The notes under the pieces are model-generated. The model saw only the letters and a list, made by a program, of their open reading frames with translations, was not told where the DNA came from and searched no databases. Positions 40,953 to 53,039 of a stretch of DNA of 64,000 bases are shown here, piece after piece. The DNA comes from Rhodocyclales bacterium (lineage in GTDB: Bacteria > Pseudomonadota > Gammaproteobacteria > Burkholderiales > Rhodocyclaceae). The DNA is taken from positions 1-64,000 of the forward strand of contig JAPLQY010000114.1 in assembly GCA_026399475.1 (NCBI GenBank). The letters are read 5' to 3'. The stretch's first letter is position 1. Every line of letters starts with the position of its first letter. The position numbers and the translations under genes are program-made.

Positions 40953-41924
40953 TCATAGCCACTCCAGTTCCCAGCGCACGCAGGGATCGAGCGCGGCCAC
41001 CGCGCGGGCGGCAAAGGCATGCAGGGCCTCGTGGTCGCCGGCATCGCGCCCGATGAGCCAGCCGGGCAGCGGACCTTGCGGGTGGAAGTTCCATTCGGTG
41101 GGCGCGACGATGAAGTAGTCGGCAATCAGCTCGCCGTCGAGCACGATCTCGTGCATCAGCAGGCCGCGTGCGGTTTCGACCAGCGCGCGGCCGCTCGCCG
41201 CGGCCTTCAAGGGCACCGCACTCGCCGTACCGCCAGCGCCGACTCTTTCGCTGCCGTTTGCCCAGTCGCGCAATTCAGCGAGGCGTGCCAGCCAGCGGGC
41301 GGCGAATGCCGGGGTGGTCGCGCCTGCGCTGCCCTGCCGTCTGGCGACGGCGCCGGTCTCGGCCGCTGCGCCCTGCCAGTGCGGCGTTCGGCAGAAATCC
41401 GCGTCGAGCCGTGGCCAGCAGTCCAGCGAGGCCCGTGCGTCCAGCGACGGTAGCAGATGCTGTGCAAGATCGCTTGCATCCTCCGTGGCTGCCAAGCGTT
41501 GACGGAGCACTTCGATGCGCGAATCGTTCAGCAGCGCCGCCAGTTCGTTGCGCTGTCCGCCGCTTACCCAGCCGACTGCGGCCACAAACTCCTCGCGCAT
41601 CGCGGCCTCGCCGAGCTGCACAGGAAGATCGAGCAGCCAGCGCCAGAGATGTTTGCGCAGTGCTTCGCGCTGAATCGCGGGATCGAGCTGCGCCGGGTAT
41701 TCCATGCCGCGCGCGGCCGCCAGGGCCAGCGCCGCGGCACGCCCCTGGGCCTGGCCGCACAAGGCGAACAGCAGGGGCACCAGGCGCACCGCATCGTCCG
41801 CCGGCCGGCCGCGCAGATACTGCGCCACGGCAGGACGCTCGCTGGCGACACGGACCTCGCTGACGCGGCCATTGTCGCTGCGGAGCGACAACCTGACGCA
41901 ACCGGCGTCGATGCCCGTTGTCAT
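40953..41924 (-). CDS. hupK: HupK/HoxV-like hydrogenase maturation protein
   Basis: A 323-residue relative of the NiFe-hydrogenase large subunit. The C-terminal region holds GRALVETARGLLMHEIVLDG and VAPTEWNFHPQGP, followed by ALDPC, which correspond to the large-subunit C-terminal half and its last Cys motif (DPCxxC) with only one Cys kept. In known systems HupK/HoxV is a scaffold for building the active site, not a catalyst. It overlaps hupT by four bases. No hydrogenase structural gene is in this window. Confidence 0.72.
   Translation of the reverse strand: MTTGIDAGCVRLSLRSDNGRVSEVRVASERPAVAQYLRGRPADDAVRLVPLLFALCGQAQGRAAALALAAARGMEYPAQLDPAIQREALRKHLWRWLLDLPVQLGEAAMREEFVAAVGWVSGGQRNELAALLNDSRIEVLRQRLAATEDASDLAQHLLPSLDARASLDCWPRLDADFCRTPHWQGAAAETGAVARRQGSAGATTPAFAARWLARLAELRDWANGSERVGAGGTASAVPLKAAASGRALVETARGLLMHEIVLDGELIADYFIVAPTEWNFHPQGPLPGWLIGRDAGDHEALHAFAARAVAALDPCVRWELEWL
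41223..41244 (-). repeat. 22-bp dispersed repeat, copy 6
   Basis: Minus strand: AGTCGGCGCTGGCG, GT, ACGGCG. It lies in hupK and encodes VGAGGTA. Confidence 0.85.
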
Positions 41925-43330
41925 TTCTGCACCAGCGGCAGCCGCAGGCTGAACAAGGCCCCACCCTTGGGATGATTGCTCGCCGCGAGCTTGCCGCCGT
42001 GGCGTTCGACGATGCCGTAGCTGATCGCCAGCCCCAATCCGGTTCCCTGCCCCACGGGCTTGGTGGTAAAGAAGGGGTCGAACAGTTTGTCGAGGTTCTC
42101 GGCAGGAATTCCGGGGCCGCTGTCGCGGAACTCGATGACCGCTTCGCCCTGCTCGATGCGTCCGGATATCTCCAGCCGCCGCTCGCGTGCATGCTCGGTG
42201 GCGTCCGCTGCGTTCTGCACCAGATTCATGACCACCTGCTGCAACTGGCCGGCGGAACCCGGCACCACGATCGACTCGGGCAAGCTCAGGCTCACCGCGA
42301 ACTGATCGGCCGTAGCCTTGCACACCCACTGCACGGCGCGCTCGATCACTTCGACCAGATCGAAGGGCTGCCGCTCGTCGCGATCGGTTGCCGAGAAGCG
42401 CTTGAGGGCGTCGACGATGTCGCGGGTACGCTCGGCGCCTTCCACCGTGCCATCGATCAGCGAAGGCAGGTCGTCGAGCAGGCGATCGATGCGCAACTCG
42501 CGGCGCAAGGCCTCGCGTTCTTCGCGCGGCAGGTCGCCGTGAATCGCCACAAGGTAGCGCGTGAGCCGGTCGGCATAGCGTTTCATCGCCACCGTGTTGC
42601 CATAGACGAAGCTGATCGGATTGTTCAGTTCGTGCGCCACACCGGCCACCAGACGGCCCAGCGAGGCCATCTTCTCGGAATGGATCAGCTGCTGCTGGGT
42701 GGTCTTGAGATCCTCGTGGGCGCGGCGCAGCGCCTGGTAGGCGCGCCGCAACTCGCCTACCGGGCGGCCGGTGATGACGAGGCCCAGCATCTTGCCGACG
42801 CCGTTGTAGCGCGGCGTGCAATTGAGCGACACCGGGATCGCGCTGCCGTTGACGGCCTTGAGCTGCATCTCGATGTCTTCCACGGCATGACTGCTCTGGT
42901 CGGAGAGCAGGCGCCCGGCCTGCTCGCGCGACTCCTCGTCGGCGAAAAGATCGAATATGGTCCGCCCGTACAGTGAAGCCGCATCGACGCCGAGCAGCGA
43001 GGCCAGCGCCTCATTGACGCTCTCGATGACGCCGGCCCGGCTGCAGACGATCAGAAGATCCGACATCGAGGTCAGCACCGAAGAAATGAACTGCTGCGTA
43101 TCTTCCAGCGTCGCGTTCTTCTCCTCCAGCGCGACTTCATATTGCAGCAGGTCGTTATAGACCTCGTCCATCTTGCGGATCACGTCGAGCCAGATGCCGT
43201 CCTCGGCCGAAGCTCCTGCCGCAGCCGCCAGCATTTCCACGGTCAGCACGGAACGCGGCTCCCCGGATCCGGCGCCCGACAGTGTGTCGGACCCGTCGGG
43301 CAGCGCAGTGGAACGGGATTCTTCGCTCAT
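41921..43330 (-). CDS. hupT: HupT/HoxJ-like sensor histidine kinase
   Basis: A 469-residue cytoplasmic kinase. The segment [22 protein letters not shown] and [18 protein letters not shown] lead into a PAS domain (about 90-200), as in HupT. The phosphorylation site is H233 in [15 protein letters not shown], and the ATPase motifs are [10 protein letters not shown] and [11 protein letters not shown]. HupT works with a hydrogen-sensing hydrogenase and the HupR regulator to control uptake hydrogenase. Neither partner is nearby. Confidence 0.82.
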   Translation of the reverse strand: MSEESRSTALPDGSDTLSGAGSGEPRSVLTVEMLAAAAGASAEDGIWLDVIRKMDEVYNDLLQYEVALEEKNATLEDTQQFISSVLTSMSDLLIVCSRAGVIESVNEALASLLGVDAASLYGRTIFDLFADEESREQAGRLLSDQSSHAVEDIEMQLKAVNGSAIPVSLNCTPRYNGVGKMLGLVITGRPVGELRRAYQALRRAHEDLKTTQQQLIHSEKMASLGRLVAGVAHELNNPISFVYGNTVAMKRYADRLTRYLVAIHGDLPREEREALRRELRIDRLLDDLPSLIDGTVEGAERTRDIVDALKRFSATDRDERQPFDLVEVIERAVQWVCKATADQFAVSLSLPESIVVPGSAGQLQQVVMNLVQNAADATEHARERRLEISGRIEQGEAVIEFRDSGPGIPAENLDKLFDPFFTTKPVGQGTGLGLAISYGIVERHGGKLAASNHPKGGALFSLRLPLVQK

Positions 43331-43461
43331 CGACGAAATGTACCCTACCCTGCCCGCACAAGGCTAGAGATGTTGCGCTGAACCGCGATCGATCCTCCTG
43401 GCATTGCGGCCGACGCTCCAAGGGGCGAGAATACCCCGGTCCGACAACCACAACCCCCTCC

Positions 43462-44463
43462 ATGCCCGCGTACCGCATCCAACAGGCCTCGTGGCTCCTC
43501 GCCGCCCTGACGCTGATTCTGCTACTCAAACTGCATCTGCTGCCGGCACTGCTGGCGGGCCTGCTGGTGTACGAACTGGTGCACCTGACCGCCCCGCTAC
43601 TGGAAAGAAGGCTATCCGGCCTGCGGGCGAAACAGACCGCCGTGGCCTTCCTTGCCGCGATTGTGGTGGGCGCCACGGTGCTTGGCACGGTGCTGGCCAT
43701 CGCCTTCGTCAGGAGCGATTCGGGCAGCCTCGCCGCACTGGCGCAGAAGATGGCGGAAGTCCTCGAAAACTCCCGCCACTCGATGCCGGACTGGCTGGTC
43801 GGCGCCCTGCCCGACAGCGTCGAAGGCACCAAGACCGCCGGCGTGCAGTGGCTGCGTGAACACGCGAGCCAGATGCAGACGATCGGCAGGGAAGCCCTGG
43901 TCGTGATGGCGCATGTCCTGATCGGCCTCGTCATCGGCGCCCTGCTCGCCCTGCGTGAAGTCGGTGGCCAGCGGATAACGCAGCCGCTGGCTGCGGCACT
44001 CACCGAGCGAGCGCGCCGTCTGGCCGATGCGTTTCGTCGCATCGTCTTTGCCCAAGTGCGCATTTCGGCAATCAATACCGTGCTGACCGCGCTTTATCTC
44101 GTCGTACTGCTGCCCCTGTTGGGTGTCCATCTGCCGCTGACAAAAACCATGATCGCCCTGACATTCGTCGTCGGCCTGCTGCCGGTGGTAGGCAATCTGG
44201 TCTCGAATACGGTAATCGTCATTGTCAGCCTCGCCCATTCGCCGCAAGTCGCCATGGGCTCGCTGGTCTTTCTGGTCGTGGTGCACAAATTTGAATACTT
44301 TCTCAACGTGCGCATCGTCGGCGCGCGCATCTCGGCACAGTCCTGGGAATTGCTGCTGGCCATGCTGGTCATGGAAGCCGCTTTCGGCCTGCCGGGAGTC
44401 GTCGCCGCACCGATTTACTACGCCTACCTCAAGCAGGAACTGATCGACGCCGGGCTGGTTTAA
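43462..44463 (+). CDS. AI-2E-family transporter (PerM-like)
   Basis: A 333-residue membrane protein with about seven to eight helices and the family motifs FRRIVFAQVRISAINTVLTALYL and GLPGVVAAPIYYAYLK. Members export or import small molecules; one exports autoinducer 2, but most are unassigned. ATG 43462 is chosen because upstream in-frame sequence is an antisense shadow of hupT. Its stop overlaps the stop of the convergent gene. Confidence 0.85.
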   Translation: MPAYRIQQASWLLAALTLILLLKLHLLPALLAGLLVYELVHLTAPLLERRLSGLRAKQTAVAFLAAIVVGATVLGTVLAIAFVRSDSGSLAALAQKMAEVLENSRHSMPDWLVGALPDSVEGTKTAGVQWLREHASQMQTIGREALVVMAHVLIGLVIGALLALREVGGQRITQPLAAALTERARRLADAFRRIVFAQVRISAINTVLTALYLVVLLPLLGVHLPLTKTMIALTFVVGLLPVVGNLVSNTVIVIVSLAHSPQVAMGSLVFLVVVHKFEYFLNVRIVGARISAQSWELLLAMLVMEAAFGLPGVVAAPIYYAYLKQELIDAGLV

Positions 44464-44891
44464 GCGAGCGGACGATAGACCTTCTGAAACCGCGCGTCCC
44501 CCACGACCCCGAAGTCGCCCGGCGCGTATTGCAGCACCCAGTCCTGCGCATGGCCTTGCAGCAGGTCGCCGCCGGAGGACCGGGCAAGCGTGAAAGCGTC
44601 GGCCATCTGCTTCGCCAACACGGGCACGGGCCTGGATCGATAGCGTCCGTCCCCGCCAGGCTTGACGGGCGCCACGGGCGCGTACTTGGCGTCGAAGCGG
44701 CTGCGGGAAACGCTCCACCGGTCGCCAGTCGAGCCGGTGACCAGGGCATCGCCTGCCTGAAAGCGATTGGGCCCTTCGCGGCTGATCAGTTCGCCATCGT
44801 TTCCGGCAAAAGCGACCTCCACGACTTCATCCTTGACGAAGAGTGCGGCCGAGCCGTCCCTGGTCAGGTCGATATTCTTGAGTTCGAGCAT
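44460..44891 (-). CDS. PGDYG-type hypothetical protein
   Basis: A 143-residue beta-rich protein. ISREGPNRFQAGDALVTGS and QYAPGDFGVVGDARF match the PGDYG-like domain of small bacterial proteins without known function. It is convergent with the AI-2E transporter gene and their stop codons overlap. Confidence 0.7.
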   Translation of the reverse strand: MLELKNIDLTRDGSAALFVKDEVVEVAFAGNDGELISREGPNRFQAGDALVTGSTGDRWSVSRSRFDAKYAPVAPVKPGGDGRYRSRPVPVLAKQMADAFTLARSSGGDLLQGHAQDWVLQYAPGDFGVVGDARFQKVYRPLA

Positions 44892-45016
44892 GGCAGGACT
44901 GATGAAAGATTGGCGTCGAAGTGTCTCACAATCGCAGCAGGCAATGAAAGCTGCGGCCTGCGCAACGGAAAAAAAGCGGTCCAGGGCCCGAGCGCAATTT
45001 GGGTTAGGCTGCTCGC

Positions 45017-45361
45017 ATGGATTTGCTCGATCTTCTCGGCTTACTGTTGCTGGCCGCCACCGGCTGGCTGTGGCTCGACAGCCTCAAGGCGCGCGAGACG
45101 GCCGTCGCGGCGGCCAAGGCCGCCTGCAACGCGGAGCATCTGCTGCTGCTCGACGACACCGTTGCCATCCAGCGGATCAGCCTGGGTCGGGACGGCGAAG
45201 GTGTCATGCGCATCCGTCGCATCTATGATTTCGAGTACAGCGATACCGGCAACGATCGCAGTGCCGGAAGCATTGCGATGCTCGGCAACCGGGTGCTCGT
45301 GATCAACCTGAACCTGCCGGACACGCCGGAGGGTAACGTGCTTCGAGGGCCCTGGCACTGA
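45017..45361 (+). CDS. DUF3301 membrane-anchored protein
   Basis: A 114-residue protein with one N-terminal membrane helix (LLDLLGLLLLAATGWLWL) and a soluble part typical of DUF3301: DDTVAIQRISLGRDGEG and RRIYDFEYSDTGNDR. Function is unknown. It precedes mfd by 118 bases. Confidence 0.8.
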   Translation: MDLLDLLGLLLLAATGWLWLDSLKARETAVAAAKAACNAEHLLLLDDTVAIQRISLGRDGEGVMRIRRIYDFEYSDTGNDRSAGSIAMLGNRVLVINLNLPDTPEGNVLRGPWH

Positions 45362-45419
45362 GTTCCGGCGCAATGACGCAGTTTCGATCCTATTGGAGGG
45401 TTTCCATGCCGTAGCCAAT

Positions 45420-45441
45420 AGTCGGCGCTGGCGGGACGGTG
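45420..45441 (+). repeat. 22-bp dispersed repeat, copy 7
   Basis: AGTCGGCGCTGGCG, GG, ACGGTG. It ends five bases before a TATAAT box of the mfd promoter and covers where the -35 box would be. Confidence 0.85.
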
Positions 45442-45446
45442 CTGCG

Positions 45447-45452
45447 TATAAT
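45447..45452 (+). promoter_or_regulatory. -10 box upstream of mfd
   Basis: A perfect TATAAT lies 28 bases before the mfd ATG. The -35 position falls within dispersed-repeat copy 7, which has no good -35 hexamer. Copy 1 likewise precedes a promoter (higBA). Confidence 0.5.
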
Positions 45453-45479
45453 TCGCGGCCAACCCGCAACTCGCATTCC

Positions 45480-48899
<3,420 letters not shown>

Positions 48900-48912
48900 C
48901 CGGCCGCTGTTG

Positions 48913-48927
48913 GTCATATAAGATGAC
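48913..48927 (+). promoter_or_regulatory. Palindrome upstream of the vapBC-type operon
   Basis: GTCAT-ATAAG-ATGAC, a perfect 5-bp inverted repeat with a 5-base centre, lies 28 bases before the antitoxin start. It is a likely autorepression operator of the toxin-antitoxin pair. Confidence 0.5.
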
Positions 48928-48955
48928 TAACTAAAATCTCTTGAAGGAGCCTGCC

Positions 48956-49186
48956 ATGCAGCAGTTCAACATTGCCGAAGCCAAGGCCCATCTGTCGGAA
49001 CTGGTTCAAAAAGCCATGATGGGCGAGGAGATCGTCATCGCCCGCGACAACAAGCCACTGGCGATGCTGGTGCCCATCAAGCGCCCCCGGAAAAAGCGCA
49101 CGCCGGGATCGGGCAAGGGGCAAATCCTGTTCATGGCCGAAAACTTCGACGCAATCCCGCAAGGCTTCGAGGATTACATCGGGTGA
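48956..49186 (+). CDS. Phd/YefM-type antitoxin
   Basis: A 76-residue antitoxin. Residues 1-50 form the Phd fold (QQFNIAEAKAHLSELVQKAM, then EIVIARDNKPLAMLVP), and the basic tail binds and blocks the toxin in known pairs. GAAGGAG precedes the ATG at 48956. It overlaps the toxin gene by four bases. Confidence 0.88.
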   Translation: MQQFNIAEAKAHLSELVQKAMMGEEIVIARDNKPLAMLVPIKRPRKKRTPGSGKGQILFMAENFDAIPQGFEDYIG

Positions 49187-49569
49187 TCGCACTGCTCGAC
49201 ACAAATGCCTTCCTGCGCTGGGTAGAGGGCGACGACAAGCTTTCTGCCAAGGCGAAATCCTGCATTGCCAACCCGGACAACGAGATTCTTGTCAGCGTGG
49301 TCGTCGCCTGGGAACTGGCGATCAAGTCCGGCCAAGGCGGCATCAAGCTGGCGCAGCCGGTGGGGCGTTATGTGGCGAGCCATATCGAGGCGAATGGCTT
49401 TCGTCTGCTCGGCATTGAACTCGACGACGTCGCCGCCATCGAAACGCTGCCCCTGCATCACCGCGACCCTTTCGACCGCCTGCTGGTAGCACAGGCAAAG
49501 AACCGCAAGCTGCCCGTGGTCAGTTCCGACCGGGCGTTTTCCGACTACGGCATCAAACGCATCTGGTAA
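49183..49569 (+). CDS. vapC: VapC-type PIN-domain toxin
   Basis: A 128-residue PIN-domain ribonuclease. The acidic active-site residues are in LLDTNAFL (D6), the AWELAIK segment (Glu), the DRLLVAQA segment (Asp) and SSDRAF (Asp). PIN toxins cut tRNA or rRNA. GTG 49183 overlaps the antitoxin stop. The DAHP synthase gene follows five bases after its stop, so read-through from the TA operon into aroG is possible. Confidence 0.88.
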   Translation: MIALLDTNAFLRWVEGDDKLSAKAKSCIANPDNEILVSVVVAWELAIKSGQGGIKLAQPVGRYVASHIEANGFRLLGIELDDVAAIETLPLHHRDPFDRLLVAQAKNRKLPVVSSDRAFSDYGIKRIW

Positions 49570-49574
49570 CCACC

Positions 49575-50657
49575 ATGCAACAAACTGAAAACCTCAATAT
49601 CGAAGCCTTCGAACCGATGCCGACGCCGGAGGAGATCCATGCCCGCGTGCCCTTGTCGGAAGCCGCCGCAGAGTCGGTGCTGGCGGGACGGCGCACCCTG
49701 GAACGCATTCTCGACGGCACCGATCCGCGCATTTTCGTGGTGGTCGGGCCCTGCTCGATCCACGACCCCGTCGCCGGACTCGATTACGCGCGGCGCCTGA
49801 AGAAGCTGGCGGACGAAGTGGCCGGCACCATGGTGCTGGTGATGCGCGTGTATTTCGAGAAGCCGCGCACCGCGACGGGCTGGAAGGGCTACATCAACGA
49901 TCCGCGCATGGACGATTCTTTCCACATCGAGGAAGGCATGCAGAAGGCGCGCGAATTCCTTCTGGCCGTAAATGAGATCGGGCTGCCGGCGGGTACCGAA
50001 GCGCTGGACCCGATCGCCCCGCAATACCTGGGCGATCTGATCGCCTGGGCGGCGATCGGTGCGCGCACATCCGAATCGCAAACCCATCGCGAAATGTCAT
50101 CCGGCCTCTCTGCCCCGGTGGGCTTCAAGAATGGTACCGACGGCTCGCTGGACGCCGCGGTCAACGCGATCATTTCCGCGTCCAGCCCGCACAGCTTCCT
50201 CGGCATCAACATGCAGGGCCGCTCCAGCGTGGTACGCACCGCCGGCAACCGCTATGGCCACCTGGTGCTGCGCGGCGGCGGCGGGCGACCGAACTACGAC
50301 ACGGTCAGCGTCGCGCTGGCCGAAACCGCCCTGGCAAAGGCCGGCCTGCCGCACAACATCGTGGTCGATTGCTCCCATGCCAACAGCTACAAGAAGCCGG
50401 AACTGCAACCGCTCGTCATGCAGGACTGCGTGAACCAGATTCGCGCGCAGCGCAGTTCGGGCCATCGTTCGATCGTCGGCCTCATGATCGAAAGCTTCAT
50501 CGAGGCGGGCAATCAGCTGATCCCCGAGGACCTGTCGCAGCTGAAGTACGGCTGCTCGGTCACCGATGCCTGTGTCGACTGGCCGACCACCGAAAAAATG
50601 ATTTGCGACGCCGATGCCGCGCTGCGCGGCACGCTCGCCAATTCCAATCCCGCCTGA
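49575..50657 (+). CDS. aroG: 3-deoxy-7-phosphoheptulonate (DAHP) synthase, class I
   Basis: A 360-residue enzyme that joins phosphoenolpyruvate and erythrose 4-phosphate, the first step of aromatic amino-acid synthesis. The family motifs GPCSIHD, MRVYFEKPRTATGWKG, SGLSAPVGFKNGTDG and VVDCSHANSYK are complete. Which aromatic amino acid inhibits it cannot be read from the sequence. Its start is only five bases after vapC. Confidence 0.93.
   Translation: MQQTENLNIEAFEPMPTPEEIHARVPLSEAAAESVLAGRRTLERILDGTDPRIFVVVGPCSIHDPVAGLDYARRLKKLADEVAGTMVLVMRVYFEKPRTATGWKGYINDPRMDDSFHIEEGMQKAREFLLAVNEIGLPAGTEALDPIAPQYLGDLIAWAAIGARTSESQTHREMSSGLSAPVGFKNGTDGSLDAAVNAIISASSPHSFLGINMQGRSSVVRTAGNRYGHLVLRGGGGRPNYDTVSVALAETALAKAGLPHNIVVDCSHANSYKKPELQPLVMQDCVNQIRAQRSSGHRSIVGLMIESFIEAGNQLIPEDLSQLKYGCSVTDACVDWPTTEKMICDADAALRGTLANSNPA
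49672..49693 (+). repeat. 22-bp dispersed repeat, copy 9
   Basis: AGTCGGTGCTGGCG, GG, ACGGCG. It lies in aroG in a different reading frame from copies 2, 3, 6 and 8, encoding ESVLAGRR. Confidence 0.75.
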
Positions 50658-50665
50658 GAGTCCCC

Positions 50666-51904
50666 ATGAGTCTGATTCAAGCTTTCCGTGGGCTGCGACC
50701 CGCCGCCGGCCAGGCCGGCGCCATTGCCGCGCCGCCCTATGACGTGCTGTCCAGCGACGAAGCCCGCCTGCGCGCGGCGGATAAGCCATGGTCTTTCCTG
50801 CACATCTCCAAACCGGAAATCGATCTGCCGCGCGAAGTCGATCCCTACGCCCCGGCGGTGTATGCGAAGGCATCGGAAAATCTGGCGAAGATGCTCGCCG
50901 CCGGAGTGTTGCTCAGAGACGACGCGCCCTGCTACTACGCCTATCGCCTGACCATGCCCGGCAAGCGTGGCGACCACGTGCAGACCGGTCTGGTGGCCGC
51001 CGCGAACGTTGCCGATTACGACAGCAACCGCATCCGCAAGCACGAATTCACGCGGCCCGACAAGGAAGACGACCGCGTGCGGCAGATCGAGGCGCTCAAC
51101 GCGCAGACCGGCCCGGTGCTGCTAGCCTATCCCGCGTCAGCCACGGCGGATGCCCTGATCGATGCCATCGCCCAGGGCACTCCGGCCGCCGACGTCACCG
51201 CCGACGATGGCATCCGCCACCAGATCTGGGTATTGCAGGATGCCGCGAAGATCGCCGCGATCACCCAAACCTTCGATGCCATGACTGCGCTGTACATCGC
51301 CGACGGCCATCACCGCTCGGCCGCCGCCTCGCGCGTCGCCGCGGCTCGCCATCAGCAGGGGCGGCAGTCGTCGGCCGACTCCTTCCTGTCGGTGATCTTC
51401 CCGCATCATCAAATGAAGATCCTCGACTACAACCGCGTGGTCAAGGATTTGCACGGCCTTGACGAGTCGGCGTTGGTGACACGCCTCGCCGCCGCCTTCA
51501 CGGTCGAGGACAGCACGCAACGCGTGCGTCCGGCCCGTCCCGGCGAGTTCGGCATGTATCTGGCCGGGCGCTGGCGCAAGCTCGCCATCAAGCCCGAACT
51601 GATTCCCGACGATCCGGTGGAGAGCCTCGACGTCTCGCTGCTGTCGAATCACCTGCTGGGCCCGCTGCTGGGCATCGCCGACCTGCGCCGCGACAAGCGC
51701 ATCGATTTCGTCGGCGGCATCCGCGGTCTGGGCGAACTGGAAAAGCGCGTCGATTCGGGCGAGATGGCGGTGGCATTCGCGCTGCATCCGACGCGCATGG
51801 ATCAACTCATGGCCGTGGCCGACAGCAACAACGTGATGCCGCCGAAGTCGACCTGGTTCGAACCCAAGCTGGCCGATGGCCTCGTCTCCCACGTGCTCGA
51901 CTAA
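50666..51904 (+). CDS. DUF1015-family protein
   Basis: A 412-residue protein with the family lead IQAFRGLRPAAGQAGAIAAPPYDVLSS-type motif, HEFTRPDKEDDR and YIADGHHRSAAA. Relatives are described as SpsC-like or putative HTH/kinase-related proteins and occur beside serine-metabolism genes in other bacteria; activity is unknown. It starts eight bases after aroG and ends before a strong bidirectional terminator. Confidence 0.82.
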   Translation: MSLIQAFRGLRPAAGQAGAIAAPPYDVLSSDEARLRAADKPWSFLHISKPEIDLPREVDPYAPAVYAKASENLAKMLAAGVLLRDDAPCYYAYRLTMPGKRGDHVQTGLVAAANVADYDSNRIRKHEFTRPDKEDDRVRQIEALNAQTGPVLLAYPASATADALIDAIAQGTPAADVTADDGIRHQIWVLQDAAKIAAITQTFDAMTALYIADGHHRSAAASRVAAARHQQGRQSSADSFLSVIFPHHQMKILDYNRVVKDLHGLDESALVTRLAAAFTVEDSTQRVRPARPGEFGMYLAGRWRKLAIKPELIPDDPVESLDVSLLSNHLLGPLLGIADLRRDKRIDFVGGIRGLGELEKRVDSGEMAVAFALHPTRMDQLMAVADSNNVMPPKSTWFEPKLADGLVSHVLD

Positions 51905-51933
51905 GTCGCTGCCTGACGCAGGCATCCCACCCG

Positions 51934-51969
51934 GGGATACCGTCCTCGGCGGGAACGCCTCGGACATAA
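51934..51969. repeat. Small hairpin repeat, intergenic copy
   Basis: GGGATACCGTC, then a GTCCTCGGCG/CGCCTCGGAC imperfect hairpin, then ATAA. A related 33-base copy lies within ligA at 55274-55306. This copy is next to a terminator. Confidence 0.55.
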
Positions 51970-51970
51970 C

Positions 51971-52000
51971 AAAAAGGGCAACCCGCGGGTTGCCCTTTTT
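51971..52000. terminator. Bidirectional intrinsic terminator
   Basis: AAAAAGGGCAACCCG and CGGGTTGCCCTTTTT form a perfect 30-base palindrome with A- and T-tracts, between the DUF1015 gene and the convergent HU gene. Confidence 0.92.
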
Positions 52001-52016
52001 ACTGAAGCGCGCTTGC

Positions 52017-52382
52017 TTACTTCTTCTTGGCGGCGGGCTTCTTGGCGGCAGGCTTCTTGGCAGCAGCCGGCTTCTTCGCTGCGGCGGGCTTCTTGGCCAG
52101 CGGCTTCTTGCCGGCAACAGCGGCCTTCAGGCCAGCACCTGCGGAAAACTTTGGTACCGCCTTGGCGGCAATCTTCAGCACGGCTCCCGTCTTCGGATTC
52201 TTGCCGGTGCGTGCGGCGCGGTTAACGGACTTGAACGTGCCAAATCCAATCAGGGCAACCGGATTGCCTTTGGAAATTACTGCGGTGATAACTTCGGTCA
52301 GTGCATCGATGGCCTTGTTGACAGCTGCCTTGGAAAGCTCGGCACGCTCGGCCACTGCTTCAATCAGTTCGCTCTTGTTCAT
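52017..52382 (-). CDS. HU-like DNA-binding protein with Lys/Ala/Pro-rich tail
   Basis: A 121-residue protein. Residues 1-90 are a HU/IHF fold: MNKSELIEAVAERAELSK, then GNPVALIGFGTFKSVNRAARTG and NPKTGAVLKI. Residues 92-121 are tandem KKPAA-type repeats, like histone H1 tails. Such tailed HU proteins compact DNA and occur in several betaproteobacteria. The coding DNA of the tail is itself a tandem repeat (about 52017-52110). ATG 52382 follows AAGGGGAATTCG. Confidence 0.9.
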   Translation of the reverse strand: MNKSELIEAVAERAELSKAAVNKAIDALTEVITAVISKGNPVALIGFGTFKSVNRAARTGKNPKTGAVLKIAAKAVPKFSAGAGLKAAVAGKKPLAKKPAAAKKPAAAKKPAAKKPAAKKK

Positions 52383-52493
52383 CGAATTCCCCTTCGGTTT
52401 GAAAAAACGCATTGTTCCACTAAATCTGCTTCAGTTGCAAGCCCTGCGCGAGAAACTTGTCGCGAAAACCCGGGCAAGTGCCGGCAGCGATCC

Positions 52494-53039
52494 TCACAAA
52501 CCCCTCACCGCGTAGACCGCGGGCAGGTTGCGCCAGGCACCTTTGACATCCATGCCGAAACCGAAGACGTAGCGATTCGGCAGGTGCACCCCGACAAAAT
52601 CGGCGGCGATCGGCTTGCTGCGGCCGAGATTCTTGTCGGCGAAGACGGCACTCAGCACTTCGCTCGCGCCCTGCTCCCGCAGGCGTTGGGCGATCGCGGC
52701 CAGCGTCACGCCTTCGTCGAGAATGTCGTCCACCACCAGCACGACGCGGCCCGCGACGTCGGACCGCGGCTCGACGATCCACGCCAGTTGTCCGCCCGTG
52801 GTGACGTCGCCGTAGCGCGTGACATGCAGATAGTCGAAATCCAGCGGGAAGTTCAACTGCGGCAGGAGCTGGCCGGTGAATACCACCGCGCCGCCCATCA
52901 CCGCCAGCACCAGAGGGTTGGCATCGGCGAGGCGCGCCGTGATCTCGGCGGCGACGCGCCGTACCGCCAGCGCCGACTCTTCGGCCGAGCAGACCAGATC
53001 GGCCTCTTGAAAAACCTTCATGGCCTCCTGCGGATTCAC
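52494..53039 (-). CDS. hpt: Hypoxanthine phosphoribosyltransferase
   Basis: A 181-residue purine-salvage enzyme. The PRPP-binding motif [14 protein letters not shown] is at residues 99-112; MGGAVVFTG and [17 protein letters not shown] are also present. The GTG at 53039 overlaps the galU stop; an ATG at 53021 has AGGAGG only two bases before it, which is too close for good initiation. Copy 10 of the dispersed repeat lies in its 5' part. Confidence 0.88.
   Translation of the reverse strand: MNPQEAMKVFQEADLVCSAEESALAVRRVAAEITARLADANPLVLAVMGGAVVFTGQLLPQLNFPLDFDYLHVTRYGDVTTGGQLAWIVEPRSDVAGRVVLVVDDILDEGVTLAAIAQRLREQGASEVLSAVFADKNLGRSKPIAADFVGVHLPNRYVFGFGMDVKGAWRNLPAVYAVRGL
52957..52978 (-). repeat. 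22-bp dispersed repeat, copy 10
   Basis: Minus strand: AGTCGGCGCTGGCG, GT, ACGGCG. It lies in hpt and encodes ESALAVRR. It is identical to copy 6 at all 22 positions. Confidence 0.88.
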
